A stretch of 64,000 bases of DNA from assembly GCA_025560025.1 (NCBI GenBank), contig CP048486.1, forward strand, positions 1,988,001 to 2,052,000, read 5' to 3'. Made by a program: the position numbers and the translations under genes. Source of the DNA: Agrobacterium tumefaciens (lineage in GTDB: Bacteria; Pseudomonadota; Alphaproteobacteria; Rhizobiales; Rhizobiaceae). Shown here one piece after another: positions 1-8,636 of this stretch; positions within the stretch are counted from its first letter, which is position 1, and each line of letters opens with the position of its first letter. The notes beneath the pieces are model-generated. The model was given only the letters and a program-made list of their open reading frames with translations, ran no database searches and had not been told where the DNA came from.

Positions 1-1231
1 GGTCGCCGTAGCAGACCTCAATGTCGGCAAGGCAAGGGAATCGTTTGACCGCGTCGGCTGGCCGAAGGAGCGTTACGACGCGACGAGCTGCGCCGATGCG
101 CTGAAGAGCGGCAAGACCTATGTGACCGACGATGTGAACGAGCTTTTCGCCTGCGACGAGATCGAATGCGTGATCGAAGCGACCGGCCATCCGCTGGCCG
201 GCGCGCGCCATGCACTGGGCGCCATCGAGCACAACAAGCACGTCGTCATGGTCAATGTCGAAGCCGATGTGATGGTCGGGCCGATCCTTGCTGAAAAGGC
301 GCGGGCCAAGGGCCTGATCTATTCCATGGCTTACGGCGACCAGCCGGCGCTGATCTGCGAGCTGGTGGACTGGGCGCGCGCCACCGGCTTCGAGGTCGTT
401 TCCGCCGGCAAGGGCATGAATTTCGAGCCGCGTTACCGTTATTCGACGCCGGACACGGTCTGGGGTTATTTCGGCTGGACGGACGAGGAAGTGGCCAAGG
501 GCGACTTCAATCCGAAAATGTACAATTCCTTCACCGACGGCACCAAGGCGGCCATCGAAATGGCGGCCGTCGCCAACGGCACGGGACTGGATTGCCCGGA
601 TGACGGTCTGGCCTTCCCGCCGGCCGGCCTGCACGATCTCGCCCGTGTCTTCCGCCCGGCTGCCGATGGCGGCCGTATGTCGCGCTCCGGTCTGGTCGAT
701 ATTGCCGCAAGCCAGGAGCCGGATGGACGCGAGGTGTTCAACAACATCCGTTACGGTGTTTTCGTCACCTTCAAGGCGCATAATGAATATGCCCGGGCCT
801 GCTTCAAGCAATATGGCCTGCTGACCGACCCCTCCGGCTGGTACGCCTCCATGTGGCGTCCGTTCCACATCATCGGCCTCGAAACCTCGATCAGCGTGCT
901 TTCCGCCGTGCTGCGCAATGAGGCGACCGGTTGCTCGAAAGAATTTCGCGGCGATGCCGTCGCCACGGCGAAGAAGGACATGCAGCCGGGCGAGATGCTG
1001 GACGGCGAGGGCGGTTACGCGGTCTGGGCAAACGCCATTCCGGCCACCCGCAGCCTTGATATGAAGGCGCTGCCGATCGGCCTTGCCCATAATGTCAAGC
1101 TGAAGCGCGCCATCAAGAAGGACCAGATCGTCAGCTTCGACGATGTGGAACTGGTGAACGACCTCGATGTCGTGAAGCTGCGTCAGGACATGGAAAACCG
1201 CTTCCGTCCGCAAAAAGACGCAGCCGCGTAA
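1..1231 (+). CDS. NAD(P)-dependent homoserine dehydrogenase-like oxidoreductase with C-terminal SAF domain (5' end missing)
   Basis: The frame is already open at the window edge, so the N-terminus is missing. The visible part begins inside a Rossmann fold (VAVADLN) and runs about 400 residues to TAA at 1229. The C-terminal 80 residues or so (around GEMLDGEGGYAVWA and the following KLKRAIKKDQIVSFDDV) look like an SAF domain. This matches the family described as predicted homoserine dehydrogenases with a C-terminal SAF domain, which is found in sugar-acid operons and is not a housekeeping threonine-pathway enzyme. It precedes an ABM monooxygenase, a beta-hydroxyacid dehydrogenase and a TRAP importer on the same strand with tight spacing, so a role in hydroxy-acid catabolism is inferred. 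Substrate unknown. Confidence 0.8.
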   Translation, partial: VAVADLNVGKARESFDRVGWPKERYDATSCADALKSGKTYVTDDVNELFACDEIECVIEATGHPLAGARHALGAIEHNKHVVMVNVEADVMVGPILAEKARAKGLIYSMAYGDQPALICELVDWARATGFEVVSAGKGMNFEPRYRYSTPDTVWGYFGWTDEEVAKGDFNPKMYNSFTDGTKAAIEMAAVANGTGLDCPDDGLAFPPAGLHDLARVFRPAADGGRMSRSGLVDIAASQEPDGREVFNNIRYGVFVTFKAHNEYARACFKQYGLLTDPSGWYASMWRPFHIIGLETSISVLSAVLRNEATGCSKEFRGDAVATAKKDMQPGEMLDGEGGYAVWANAIPATRSLDMKALPIGLAHNVKLKRAIKKDQIVSFDDVELVNDLDVVKLRQDMENRFRPQKDAAA

Positions 1232-1248
1232 TGGACGGAGAACGGGAC

Positions 1249-1551
1249 ATGTCGAATGGAGCTTTCGTGGTGATCGCGGAATTTCGGGTGAAGCCTGACG
1301 CGATGGATGCCTTTCTCGACGCCGCGCGCGATGACGCCAAGCATTCGGTTCAGGATGAACCGGGCTGCCGGCAATTCGACGTGGTGCGGCCGGAAACGGG
1401 GAACAATGTGGTGTTTTACGAGGTCTATGACGACAGGCAGGCTTTCGACGATCATCTCAAAACACCGCATCTCGACCGGTTTCGGGAAGCATTTCCCGCC
1501 CTTATCGAAGAAGAACTGCCGGTGCGTTTCCTGAACCGGCAATGGCTCTGA
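1249..1551 (+). CDS. ABM-family (YgiN-like) antibiotic biosynthesis monooxygenase domain protein
   Basis: Small protein of 100 residues with the ABM ferredoxin-like fold pattern: an N-terminal strand (AFVVIAEFRVKPDAMDAFLDAARDD is the characteristic opening), the central EPGCRQFDV segment and the FYEVYDDRQAFDDHLKTPH segment typical of YgiN-like proteins. I place the start at 1249 because GGAG lies eight bases before it. An in-frame ATG at 1231 overlaps the stop of the preceding gene but has no clear ribosome site. Members are quinol monooxygenases or heme/aldehyde-related enzymes, or simply dimeric binding proteins. In this operon its job may be to handle an unstable carbonyl intermediate, which is inference. 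Confidence 0.8.
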   Translation: MSNGAFVVIAEFRVKPDAMDAFLDAARDDAKHSVQDEPGCRQFDVVRPETGNNVVFYEVYDDRQAFDDHLKTPHLDRFREAFPALIEEELPVRFLNRQWL

Positions 1552-1560
1552 AGGATGGAA

Positions 1561-2466
1561 ATGATGGCAGATATTCGCCGGATCGCCGTTATCGGAACGG
1601 GTATCATGGGCGCCCCCATGGCGGGGCGTCTGGCGGAGGCCGGATTTTCCGTCAAGGTCTGGAACCGCAGCGCTGAAAAAGCTGCGGTTCTGGCTGACAA
1701 GGGCGTGCTGGCGGCGGCAACGGCAGCCGAGGCCGCGTCTGAAGCGGATGCCGTGCTCTGCATGCTGAGTTCCGGGCCGGTCTGCAACGAGGTTCTGCTC
1801 GGCCCATCGGGTGTCGTTTCAGCCATGAAGCCCGGCGCGGTGCTGCTGGTCATGAGTTCCATTCCCGTCGAGACCGCAATGGAACAGGCGGAGACAGCCA
1901 GGGCATGCGGGGTCAGATATGTCGATGCGCCCGTATCCGGCGGCGAAAAGGGAGCTATCGAAGGAACGCTCGCCATCATGGCCGGCGGCGAACAGCAGGA
2001 TGTGGATGCGCTGCGGCCACTCCTCAATTGCCTCGGCCGCGTCACCCATGTCGGTCCGGTGGGCTGCGGTTGTCTGGCCAAGCTCGCCAACCAGCTGATC
2101 GTCGCCTCGACAATATGCGCCGTCGCCGAAGCTCTGACCCTCGTGGAAGAGGGGGGAGCGGACCCGGCGCAGGTGCGCCACGCCCTGCTTGGCGGCTTTG
2201 CCGATTCCACCGTCTTCCGTCAGCACGGAAAACGCATGGTGGAAGGCGATTTCCGTCCCGGCGGGCCGGCGAAATATCAGGTGAAGGATACGTCCACGGC
2301 GCTGGCCTTCGCCAGAAGCCGGGGCCTCAGACTACCGGTCGGCGAGGAGGTTGACCGGCTGTTCCGCTCCATGGTCGAGCATGGCGCGGGTGAGCTTGAT
2401 CACAGCGGTGTGATCCTTGAAATTAAGCGCATGAATGCGTTCGGAGGAACGCTCGAAACTGTTTGA
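1561..2466 (+). CDS. NAD-dependent beta-hydroxyacid dehydrogenase (3-hydroxyisobutyrate / L-threonate dehydrogenase type)
   Basis: About 301 residues. The N-terminal nucleotide motif GTGIMG sits at residues 12-17. The substrate-binding segment DAPVSGGEKGAIEGTLAIM and the catalytic-lysine helix KLANQLI are both present, as in HIBADH, GarR and LtnD. The family oxidises a beta-hydroxy acid to the semialdehyde or keto acid with NAD(P). ATG codons at 1555, 1561 and 1564 are all possible; AAGGA at 1551-1555 suits 1561 or 1564. The gene follows the ABM gene with almost no gap and is followed by the TRAP binding protein, so the substrate is probably the acid that the TRAP system imports. An L-threonate or related four-carbon acid is a reasonable guess but is not shown by the sequence. 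Confidence 0.85.
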   Translation: MMADIRRIAVIGTGIMGAPMAGRLAEAGFSVKVWNRSAEKAAVLADKGVLAAATAAEAASEADAVLCMLSSGPVCNEVLLGPSGVVSAMKPGAVLLVMSSIPVETAMEQAETARACGVRYVDAPVSGGEKGAIEGTLAIMAGGEQQDVDALRPLLNCLGRVTHVGPVGCGCLAKLANQLIVASTICAVAEALTLVEEGGADPAQVRHALLGGFADSTVFRQHGKRMVEGDFRPGGPAKYQVKDTSTALAFARSRGLRLPVGEEVDRLFRSMVEHGAGELDHSGVILEIKRMNAFGGTLETV

Positions 2467-2488
2467 GATACAACAAAGGGAGGAACAC

Positions 2489-3484
2489 ATGAAAATTTCG
2501 AAACTTTACGGGCTGGCTCTCGCCGCCACCATGCTGGTCGCATCCATCGCGCAGGCCGAAACGCTGACGCTTTCGACGCCGGATGCCGACAATTCCGAAA
2601 TCACGCTCGCCGCCAACAAATTTGCCGAGATCGTTTCGAAAAAGACCGACGGCAAACTCAAGATCAAGGTATTCCCGAACGGCACGCTGTATGGCGGCGA
2701 CCCTTCGGCGGGCGTCAAGCAGCTGGCCGGCGGTTCGCTGGACATGCTTTTGAATTCGACCTCGCTTTACGCGACCTTCAATCCCAAGTTCACGGCCATC
2801 GCCATTCCCTACCAGTTCCGTGATATCGACCAGCTCCGGGTCTATCTCGACAGCGATCTCGGCAAGGAACTGTCAGGCGATCTGAGCAAGATCGGCATTC
2901 TCGGGCTCGATCTCTGGTCGCGGCCGCTGCGCCAGATCACCAATTCGAAGGCGCCGATCAAGTCGCCGGCCGATCTTAAGGGCATGAAGCTGCGCGTGCC
3001 GAACAATCCGCTCTGGGTCGAATTCTTCGGCGCCATGGGTGCGGCTCCGACGCCGATGGCCTTTGCCGAGGTCTATAATGCTCTCCAGCTCAAGGTCGTC
3101 GACGGACAGGAAAATCCGGTCAACGTGCCGGTTAGCGCCAAGCTTTACGAAGTGCAGAAGTATCTGACGATCAGCAATCACATTGCTGACGCCTGGGTGC
3201 TGGGCATGAACCCGACCCGCTTCGAAGGTCTCGATGAGAACTTCAAGACCGCGCTGAAGGAAGCAGCCACCGAGACCGAAGCCTGGAAGGCGCAGAACGA
3301 CGCTGCCGATATCGACAAGTCGCTCGAAACGCTGAAGAAGAACGGCATGGAGGTGAACACGCTGACCGACGACGAACGCAAGGCTTTCGTGGCGGTGGCG
3401 GCCGGCCTTTCGGCGAAGTTCTCCGCGCTGGTGAAAGATCAGGCTTTCTTCGACAAGACGCAGGCTTTTCTCAAGACGAACTGA
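2489..3484 (+). CDS. dctP: TRAP transporter substrate-binding protein, DctP family
   Basis: Periplasmic solute receptor of 331 residues. The signal peptide ends at AQA/ET (about residue 21) and the mature protein begins ETLTLSTPDADNSEI. The DctP pattern includes GLDLWSRPLRQITNSKAPI, the conserved arginine loop LKGMKLRVPNNPLW and the AFAEVYNALQLKVVDGQENP segment that closes on carboxylates. AGGGAGG lies just before the ATG at 2489. It forms a three-part TRAP system with the small and large membrane subunits that follow. The ligand is presumably an organic or sugar acid handled by the dehydrogenases upstream. Confidence 0.93.
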   Translation: MKISKLYGLALAATMLVASIAQAETLTLSTPDADNSEITLAANKFAEIVSKKTDGKLKIKVFPNGTLYGGDPSAGVKQLAGGSLDMLLNSTSLYATFNPKFTAIAIPYQFRDIDQLRVYLDSDLGKELSGDLSKIGILGLDLWSRPLRQITNSKAPIKSPADLKGMKLRVPNNPLWVEFFGAMGAAPTPMAFAEVYNALQLKVVDGQENPVNVPVSAKLYEVQKYLTISNHIADAWVLGMNPTRFEGLDENFKTALKEAATETEAWKAQNDAADIDKSLETLKKNGMEVNTLTDDERKAFVAVAAGLSAKFSALVKDQAFFDKTQAFLKTN

Positions 3485-3535
3485 CGTTTTCGCAAAGGGA
3501 AGGCCGGATTTTTATCCGGCCTTCCCCAACGTCAG
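3481..3535 (+). terminator. Strong hairpin between dctP and the TRAP membrane genes
   Basis: A 13-bp perfect stem, GGGAAGGCCGGAT at 3497-3509 paired with 3514-3526 and closed by a TTTT loop, is flanked by a second pairing CTGACG (3481) / CGTCAG (3530). There is no U-tract behind it. It is more likely an mRNA-stabilising or attenuating structure that lets the binding protein be made in excess over the membrane subunits than a full terminator. Confidence 0.6.
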
Positions 3536-3613
3536 GCAAGGTTATCTTGCCGTTAGGGCAGGGTGGCATTCGTTTTACCGGATATCCGGTTTCAGCAGTG
3601 GAAGGGTATTGTC

Positions 3614-4165
3614 ATGAACGATACGAAACCTTCGGTGCTCGGCACCATCGTTAAACTCATCGCCGATGTGGCCGCAGGGGCAGCCTGTGCCGGCATTCTC
3701 ATCGTCGTTCTTCTTCAGGTCATCGGCCGCCTTGCCGGCAGCCCGCTTCCCTGGACCGAGGAGGCGACGCGTTTCCTCTTTATCTGGATGGTGTTTCTCG
3801 GCCTCGCCGCGGGCTTCCGCACCGTTGAAAGCGCCCGTGTCGTGGTGTTTCTGGTGCTGTTTCACCGCTTCTTCCGGCGGCTGGCGGTGCCGATCTATGT
3901 CGGTTCCTCGGTGTTCTTTTTCGGCATGATGGGCTGGACGGGTCTGACCCTGGTGCGCCAGCAGATCATGATGAATGAGACCGCCGCCACGCTGCCGATC
4001 CCCATGTGGACCATCGGCATTGTGTTGCCGGTTTCCGCCATCATCGCCGTGCTGGCCATCATCGAATCGCTGCGCAGCCGCCGGGAGCTCATCGCGCTTC
4101 CCGAGCTTGGCCTGCCGGCGGACGAGATCGCCCATGCCGATATCTCCATTTCAGCAGGACATTGA
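3614..4165 (+). CDS. dctQ: TRAP transporter small permease subunit, DctQ family
   Basis: 183-residue membrane protein with four hydrophobic segments and the DctQ signature after the first helix (LLQVIGRLAGSPLPWTEEATRFLFIWMVFLG). The start at 3614 is set by GAAGGG at 3601-3606; an upstream in-frame extension has no ribosome site. The gene ends three bases before the large subunit. DctQ links the periplasmic receptor to DctM, and the complex uses the sodium gradient rather than ATP. Confidence 0.9.
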   Translation: MNDTKPSVLGTIVKLIADVAAGAACAGILIVVLLQVIGRLAGSPLPWTEEATRFLFIWMVFLGLAAGFRTVESARVVVFLVLFHRFFRRLAVPIYVGSSVFFFGMMGWTGLTLVRQQIMMNETAATLPIPMWTIGIVLPVSAIIAVLAIIESLRSRRELIALPELGLPADEIAHADISISAGH

Positions 4166-4168
4166 GCC

Positions 4169-5449
4169 ATGTCGGTCTTTCTTCTCATCGCCTTTTTCGG
4201 TCTCAGCATGCTTGGCGTGCCGCTTGCCATTGCGCTGGCGCTCGCCAGTGTCGGCACGCTGTGGCTCTTCACCTCCATGCCCATGGACCTGCTGTCGCAG
4301 ACGATGTTCTCGTCGATGAACTCCTTTCTTCTTGTCGCCGTGCCGCTGTTCATTCTGGTCGGCACGGTCATGGAGCGGGGGCGGGTGGCGGAGCGGATCT
4401 TCGATTTCGCCGAGGCCATGGTCGGCTGGCTTCCCGGCGGGCTTGGCCACGTCAATGTCATCTCGTCGGTGATCTTTTCCGGTGTCTCCGGCTCCTCCGT
4501 CGCCGATATCGCCTCGGTCGGCGCCATCGAGATCAAGGCCATGGAGCGCCACGGTTTTCCGAAGGGTTATGCCGTCGGCATGACGCTTTGCACCTCCACG
4601 CTCTCCTCGATCATTCCGCCGTCGATCCTGATCGTGATTGCCGGTTCCATCGCCAACGTGTCGATCGGCACGCTGCTGATCGCGGGTCTGGTGCCCGGCC
4701 TCTTCATCGCCTTTGCCTTCCTCGTCTTCAACCACTTCTATTCGGTGCATTACGGTTACAATCCGCCGACACCGTTCAATTTCCGTCTGGTGGTCGTCAC
4801 GGGTCTGCGCGCCATCCTGCCGATGCTGACACCGCTGATCCTCATCATCGGCATTGCCAGCGGCCTGTTCACGCCAACGGAAGCCGCAGCCATCGCGGTG
4901 GTTTACGTAGCGGTGCTCGGCGTCATCGTTTACCGCACTCTGCCGGTACGCGAACTGCCGGAAATATTGATCTCGACCGCGCGCATTTCCGGCACCATCC
5001 TGTTCATCGCCGCCACCTCGCAGCTCGCCGCCTGGGTCTTCACCTTCGATGGTCTGCCCGAACAGGTGGCCGAGCTTTTGAAGGCCATGAACCTCGGCCC
5101 CATGACCGGCATGCTCGTCATCTTCGTGTTCCTGCTCATCATCGGCATCTTCATGGAAGCGATCCCTGCGATGTTCATCCTCATTCCGGTGCTGATGCCG
5201 CCGGTGGAGGCGCTGGGCATCGATCCGATCCATTTCCTGATCGTGACTGTCATGACGCTGACACTCGGGCTGGTGACGCCGCCGGTGGGGGTCTGCCTGT
5301 TTGCCGCAGCACAGGTGGCGAATATGAAGATCGAGGATGTCATTCGCGGTTCGCTGGCGCCGATGACGGTGCTGACACTCGCCATCTTCGCGCTGGTGCT
5401 TTTCCCGGTGCTGACGCTCGGGCCAATCAGGCTGATGGGGCTTTATTGA
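4169..5449 (+). CDS. dctM: TRAP transporter large permease subunit, DctM family
   Basis: 426 residues with about twelve hydrophobic segments and the DctM landmarks: the repeated G-S-S region (VIFSGVSGSSVADIASVGAIEIKAM), the PPSILIVIAGS hairpin and the C-terminal TLGLVTPPVGVCLFAAAQ hairpin. It is the ion-coupled channel subunit of the importer. It starts three bases after dctQ and is the last gene of the operon, facing a LysR gene on the opposite strand 24 bases away. Confidence 0.93.
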   Translation: MSVFLLIAFFGLSMLGVPLAIALALASVGTLWLFTSMPMDLLSQTMFSSMNSFLLVAVPLFILVGTVMERGRVAERIFDFAEAMVGWLPGGLGHVNVISSVIFSGVSGSSVADIASVGAIEIKAMERHGFPKGYAVGMTLCTSTLSSIIPPSILIVIAGSIANVSIGTLLIAGLVPGLFIAFAFLVFNHFYSVHYGYNPPTPFNFRLVVVTGLRAILPMLTPLILIIGIASGLFTPTEAAAIAVVYVAVLGVIVYRTLPVRELPEILISTARISGTILFIAATSQLAAWVFTFDGLPEQVAELLKAMNLGPMTGMLVIFVFLLIIGIFMEAIPAMFILIPVLMPPVEALGIDPIHFLIVTVMTLTLGLVTPPVGVCLFAAAQVANMKIEDVIRGSLAPMTVLTLAIFALVLFPVLTLGPIRLMGLY

Positions 5450-5473
5450 CGCGAAAACGGATTGCCTGAAACA

Positions 5474-6388
5474 TCAGACAACTCGACGGGCACGCCACTC
5501 GTCGCGTTGTTTTCGCATCCACTCCAGAAACAGCGTCACCTTTCTCTGCCGCAGATGGGAATGCGGGCAGACGATCCATTGGGTGACGAGCTTGATGCGC
5601 GGCGCGTCCGTCACGGCCGGCACCAGCATCTTGTCCTGCAGCTCCCGCTCCATCATCAAGGTGCTTTCCAGCGCCACGCCAATGCCGAGAACGGCGGCAT
5701 CGATGGCCATGTGGCTGCGGTCGAACAGGACCCGCCGCCAGCGCTTTTCTGCTGTGACACCGGCCAGAGGGAACCAGTGGTTCCATTGCGCCTGCGCCTT
5801 GACCGAATGGATCAGCCGCTGGTTCTGCAATTCCTCGGGCAGAAATTTACCGGCACCCTGATAATTCGGCGAACAGACCGGCAGGAACTCCTCCTCCACC
5901 AGCCCTTCCACGAAGAGGCCCGGCCAGCGGCCATCGCCATGGCGCAGCTCTATATCGACAAGCTCCTGCGAAAAATCGGTGGGCTCGTTGGTGCCATCGA
6001 GGCGCACTTCCAGTTCCGGGTGTTCCTCCAGAAACGAGCCGAGACGCGGCAGCAGCCATTTGTTGGAGATGGTCGGCGTCGCCCGGATCGTCAGCGTGGT
6101 GACCGAGCGGAAGCCGCGAATACTGTCGGTGGCGTCTGCTATCTGCTCGATCTGGGCGGTGATCATCGAGAAATAGCGCTCGCCGGCTTCCGTTAATGTC
6201 ACCTTGCGGCCGGTTCGCGCCATCAGGGTCGTGCCGAGCTGGCCTTCCAGCAGCTGGATCTGCTGGGAAACGGCCGATGGTGTGACGCTCAGTTCCTCCG
6301 CCGCCCGGGAAATGCTGCCCGCCCTTGCCGCGGCGTGGAAAACGAGGATCGATTTTATCGGGATCTGCATGGGTAGGGCTTTGCTCAA
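5474..6388 (-). CDS. LysR-family transcriptional regulator (GcvA-like)
   Basis: About 300 residues. The N-terminal winged helix-turn-helix reads VFHAAARAGSISRAAEELSVTPSAVSQQI, followed by the LysR effector domain. The opening resembles GcvA. The start is uncertain: TTG at 6388 gives MSKALP, while ATG at 6370 gives MQIPIK; neither has a strong ribosome site. The gene converges on the TRAP operon and is a plausible regulator of it, although regulators of this family more often lie divergent from their targets. Confidence 0.88.
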   Translation of the reverse strand: MSKALPMQIPIKSILVFHAAARAGSISRAAEELSVTPSAVSQQIQLLEGQLGTTLMARTGRKVTLTEAGERYFSMITAQIEQIADATDSIRGFRSVTTLTIRATPTISNKWLLPRLGSFLEEHPELEVRLDGTNEPTDFSQELVDIELRHGDGRWPGLFVEGLVEEEFLPVCSPNYQGAGKFLPEELQNQRLIHSVKAQAQWNHWFPLAGVTAEKRWRRVLFDRSHMAIDAAVLGIGVALESTLMMERELQDKMLVPAVTDAPRIKLVTQWIVCPHSHLRQRKVTLFLEWMRKQRDEWRARRVV

Positions 6389-6394
6389 CGGAAT

Positions 6395-6429
6395 ACGGCG
6401 GTCACCTGAGTATCACAGGTGACCGCCGT
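6395..6429. terminator. 14-bp perfect inverted repeat between fsr-like gene and LysR gene
   Basis: ACGGCGGTCACCTG at 6395-6408 pairs with 6416-6429 around a 7-base loop. It lies 27 bases past the stop of the minus-strand MFS gene and a few bases before the LysR start, so it can terminate the MFS transcript. Its position also suits an operator for the LysR promoter. No U-run is present on either strand. Confidence 0.5.
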
Positions 6430-6455
6430 GTTGAAAAGCGTTGAGCGCGAGGCTT

Positions 6456-7658
6456 TTAGCGGTGGCTCGGCAGTTTCGGCAGGAACACCGTGAGCAGGCC
6501 GAGCAGCGGCATGTAGGAGCAGATGCGGTAGACGAATTCGATGCCTTCCTTATCCGCATAAACACCCAGAACCGCAGCGCCGATGCCGCCGAAACCGAAG
6601 GCGAAACCGAAGAACATGCCGGCGATGAGGCCGACGCGGCCAGGCACCAGTTCCTGCGCGAACACGACGATTGCCGAGAAGGCGGAGGAGAACACGAATC
6701 CGATGACGACGACGAGAATGGCCGTCCAGAACAGGTTCGCATAGGGCAGCAGCAGCGCGAAGGGAATGACGCCGAGGATCGAGAACCAGATGACGACGCG
6801 CGAGCCGAAACGGTCGCCGATCGGGCCGCCGAAGAATACGCCCAGTGCCGAAGCGCCGAGGAAGAGGAACAGCAGAACCTGCGCGTCCTGAACACCAAGA
6901 CCGAACTTGTCGATGGTGTAGAAGGTGAAGTAGCTGGACAGGCTGGCGAGATAGGCATTCTTGGTGGCGGTCAGAACCACCAGCACCAGAAGCGTCATGA
7001 TCACCGTGCCACGGGCAAGGGGAAGGGTGCGGCTGGCCGGGGCCTTGCCGACGGTTGCGCGGCGGTGGCGGGTGTACCAGACGCCAACCCATGACAGCAC
7101 GCCGAAGCCGAGGAGCGCGATCAGCGAGAACCAGCTGAGGCTGGACTGGCCGAGCGGGATGACGATGAAGGCGGCGAGCAGCGGGCCGATGGCCGTGCCG
7201 GTATTGCCGCCCACCTGGAAGAATGACTGGGCCAGACCATGGCGGCCGCCGGATGCGAGACGCGCCACGCGCGAGGCTTCCGGATGGAAGATCGCCGAAC
7301 CGATGCCGATGAGGCAGGCGCCGATCACCAGAACCTCGAAACTATGGGCAAAAGCAAGCGTGATGAGGCCGGCGCAGGTGGACAGCATGGCGACGGGCAG
7401 GGAAAACGGCATCGGCCAGCGATCCGTCACCATGCCGACGACCGGCTGCAGCAGCGATGCGGTGACCTGAAAGGCGAAGGTAAGCAGGCCGATCTGCATG
7501 AAATCGAGCGCGTAATTCGCCTTCAGCAGCGGATAAAGCGACGTCAGCAGCGATTGCATAATGTCGTTCAGCATGTGGCAGAAGCTGGCGGCTGCGATGA
7601 TCGAAAACGCCGTGCGTTGCGGATTGAAGCTGTTGCTGGCGCTGGTAACAGTGGCCAT
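6456..7658 (-). CDS. fsr: MFS exporter of the Fsr (fosmidomycin resistance) family
   Basis: 400 residues, twelve hydrophobic segments. It shows close sequence agreement with E. coli Fsr across conserved stretches: the first helix (HMLNDIMQSLLTSLYPLLK), FMQIGLLTFAFQ, the GSAIFHPEASRVARLASGGRHGLAQS loop and FQVGGNTGTAIGPLLAA. Fsr expels fosmidomycin in E. coli; the natural substrate is unknown. It is divergent from an AraC-type gene starting at 7782, which is the likely regulator. A palindromic hairpin follows the gene. Confidence 0.88.
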   Translation of the reverse strand: MATVTSASNSFNPQRTAFSIIAAASFCHMLNDIMQSLLTSLYPLLKANYALDFMQIGLLTFAFQVTASLLQPVVGMVTDRWPMPFSLPVAMLSTCAGLITLAFAHSFEVLVIGACLIGIGSAIFHPEASRVARLASGGRHGLAQSFFQVGGNTGTAIGPLLAAFIVIPLGQSSLSWFSLIALLGFGVLSWVGVWYTRHRRATVGKAPASRTLPLARGTVIMTLLVLVVLTATKNAYLASLSSYFTFYTIDKFGLGVQDAQVLLFLFLGASALGVFFGGPIGDRFGSRVVIWFSILGVIPFALLLPYANLFWTAILVVVIGFVFSSAFSAIVVFAQELVPGRVGLIAGMFFGFAFGFGGIGAAVLGVYADKEGIEFVYRICSYMPLLGLLTVFLPKLPSHR

Positions 7659-7781
7659 GATGAAGTCCTCTTCGGTTCCCGGCGGAAGACGGGAAACATG
7701 TCTTTATTTCTTCCCGCTTTTATTCATATTGTTTCTGGCCTGCATTTGTGTTCTGGACGATTTTCTTTGTGAGTGGGCCAA

Positions 7782-8636
7782 ATGGCAAAAATCAAATCGC
7801 GGCAGCCTTCTGGACTGACGCATGACGAGCATGAGCGCAGTCTGAAATTGATCGACGGCACCAATGAGCCGGTGCTGGCGCTTTGCCGCGTTTATCCCAC
7901 CGGGCACCGCACGCCGCCCCATAGCCATAGCCGCGTGCAGATCTGGTGCGCCCGTCAGGGTGTCGTGCTGGTCAGCACTGCGGATGGTCGCTGGATGATA
8001 CCGCCCGGCCACGGGCTGCTCATCCCCGCCGGGCTGCAACATGAGGCCGAGACCATTTCCACGGTGGAGATGCACTCGATCTATGTTCACCCGGAGCTTT
8101 TCCATGCCGGTGCGCCAAGGGTGGTGGAAATAACCGATCTTGCCTCCAGCCTGATTGCGGAGCTGCTGGCCGAGGAGCACCAGCCCTCGGCATTCCACCG
8201 GCAGGGCCTTGTGCGGGCGCTGTTGCTGGATGAGGTCAACCGCCTGCCGGAACGGCCGCTCGGACTGCCTTTTCCAAATAATCAGCGTCTGGCGGCGCTG
8301 TGCCGTGATTTCCTGAAAAAGCCGGTGGCCCGGGTGGAGATCGACGACTGGGCGGCGGCCATGGGCATCAGCCGCCGCTCGTTTACGCGGCTGTTCCGCA
8401 AGGAACTGGGGTTGAGTTTCGTCACCTGGCGCCAGCAGGCCTGTATCTTTGCCTCCCTGCCGAGACTGGCGGCCGGCGAAGCGGTGACGAATGTGGCGCT
8501 GGATGCCGGTTATGAAAACATACCGGCTTTCACCACCATGTTCCGGCGAATGCTGGGCAGTTCACCAAGGGCCTATCGGCAGGCGGCGCGGCAGCGCAGC
8601 GCAGCTTTTTCCGATTTCGAAGAGATCGAAGGTTAA
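7782..8636 (+). CDS. AraC-family regulator with N-terminal cupin
   Basis: About 284 residues. An N-terminal cupin segment (PPHSHSRVQIWCARQGVV, PGHGLLIPAGLQHEAE) is followed by two helix-turn-helix motifs in the last 100 residues (WAAAMGISRRSFTRLFRKELGLSF, and VTNVALDAGYENIPAFTTMFRRMLGSSPRAYR). ATG at 7782 is taken as the start; an in-frame GTG at 7773 is possible. The layout (AraC regulator divergent from an MFS exporter) resembles the E. coli NimR/NimT pair, so control of the fsr-like exporter is the obvious inference. Its TAA stop shares the palindrome TTAA with the stop of the next gene on the other strand. Confidence 0.88.
   Translation: MAKIKSRQPSGLTHDEHERSLKLIDGTNEPVLALCRVYPTGHRTPPHSHSRVQIWCARQGVVLVSTADGRWMIPPGHGLLIPAGLQHEAETISTVEMHSIYVHPELFHAGAPRVVEITDLASSLIAELLAEEHQPSAFHRQGLVRALLLDEVNRLPERPLGLPFPNNQRLAALCRDFLKKPVARVEIDDWAAAMGISRRSFTRLFRKELGLSFVTWRQQACIFASLPRLAAGEAVTNVALDAGYENIPAFTTMFRRMLGSSPRAYRQAARQRSAAFSDFEEIEG

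Noticed and set aside
4006..5469. 487-codon open frame overlapping the TRAP permease genes in another frame
   Set aside because: The product is His/Arg/Asp-rich nonsense, typical of the alternate frames of GC-rich membrane genes. The DctQ and DctM frames explain the region.
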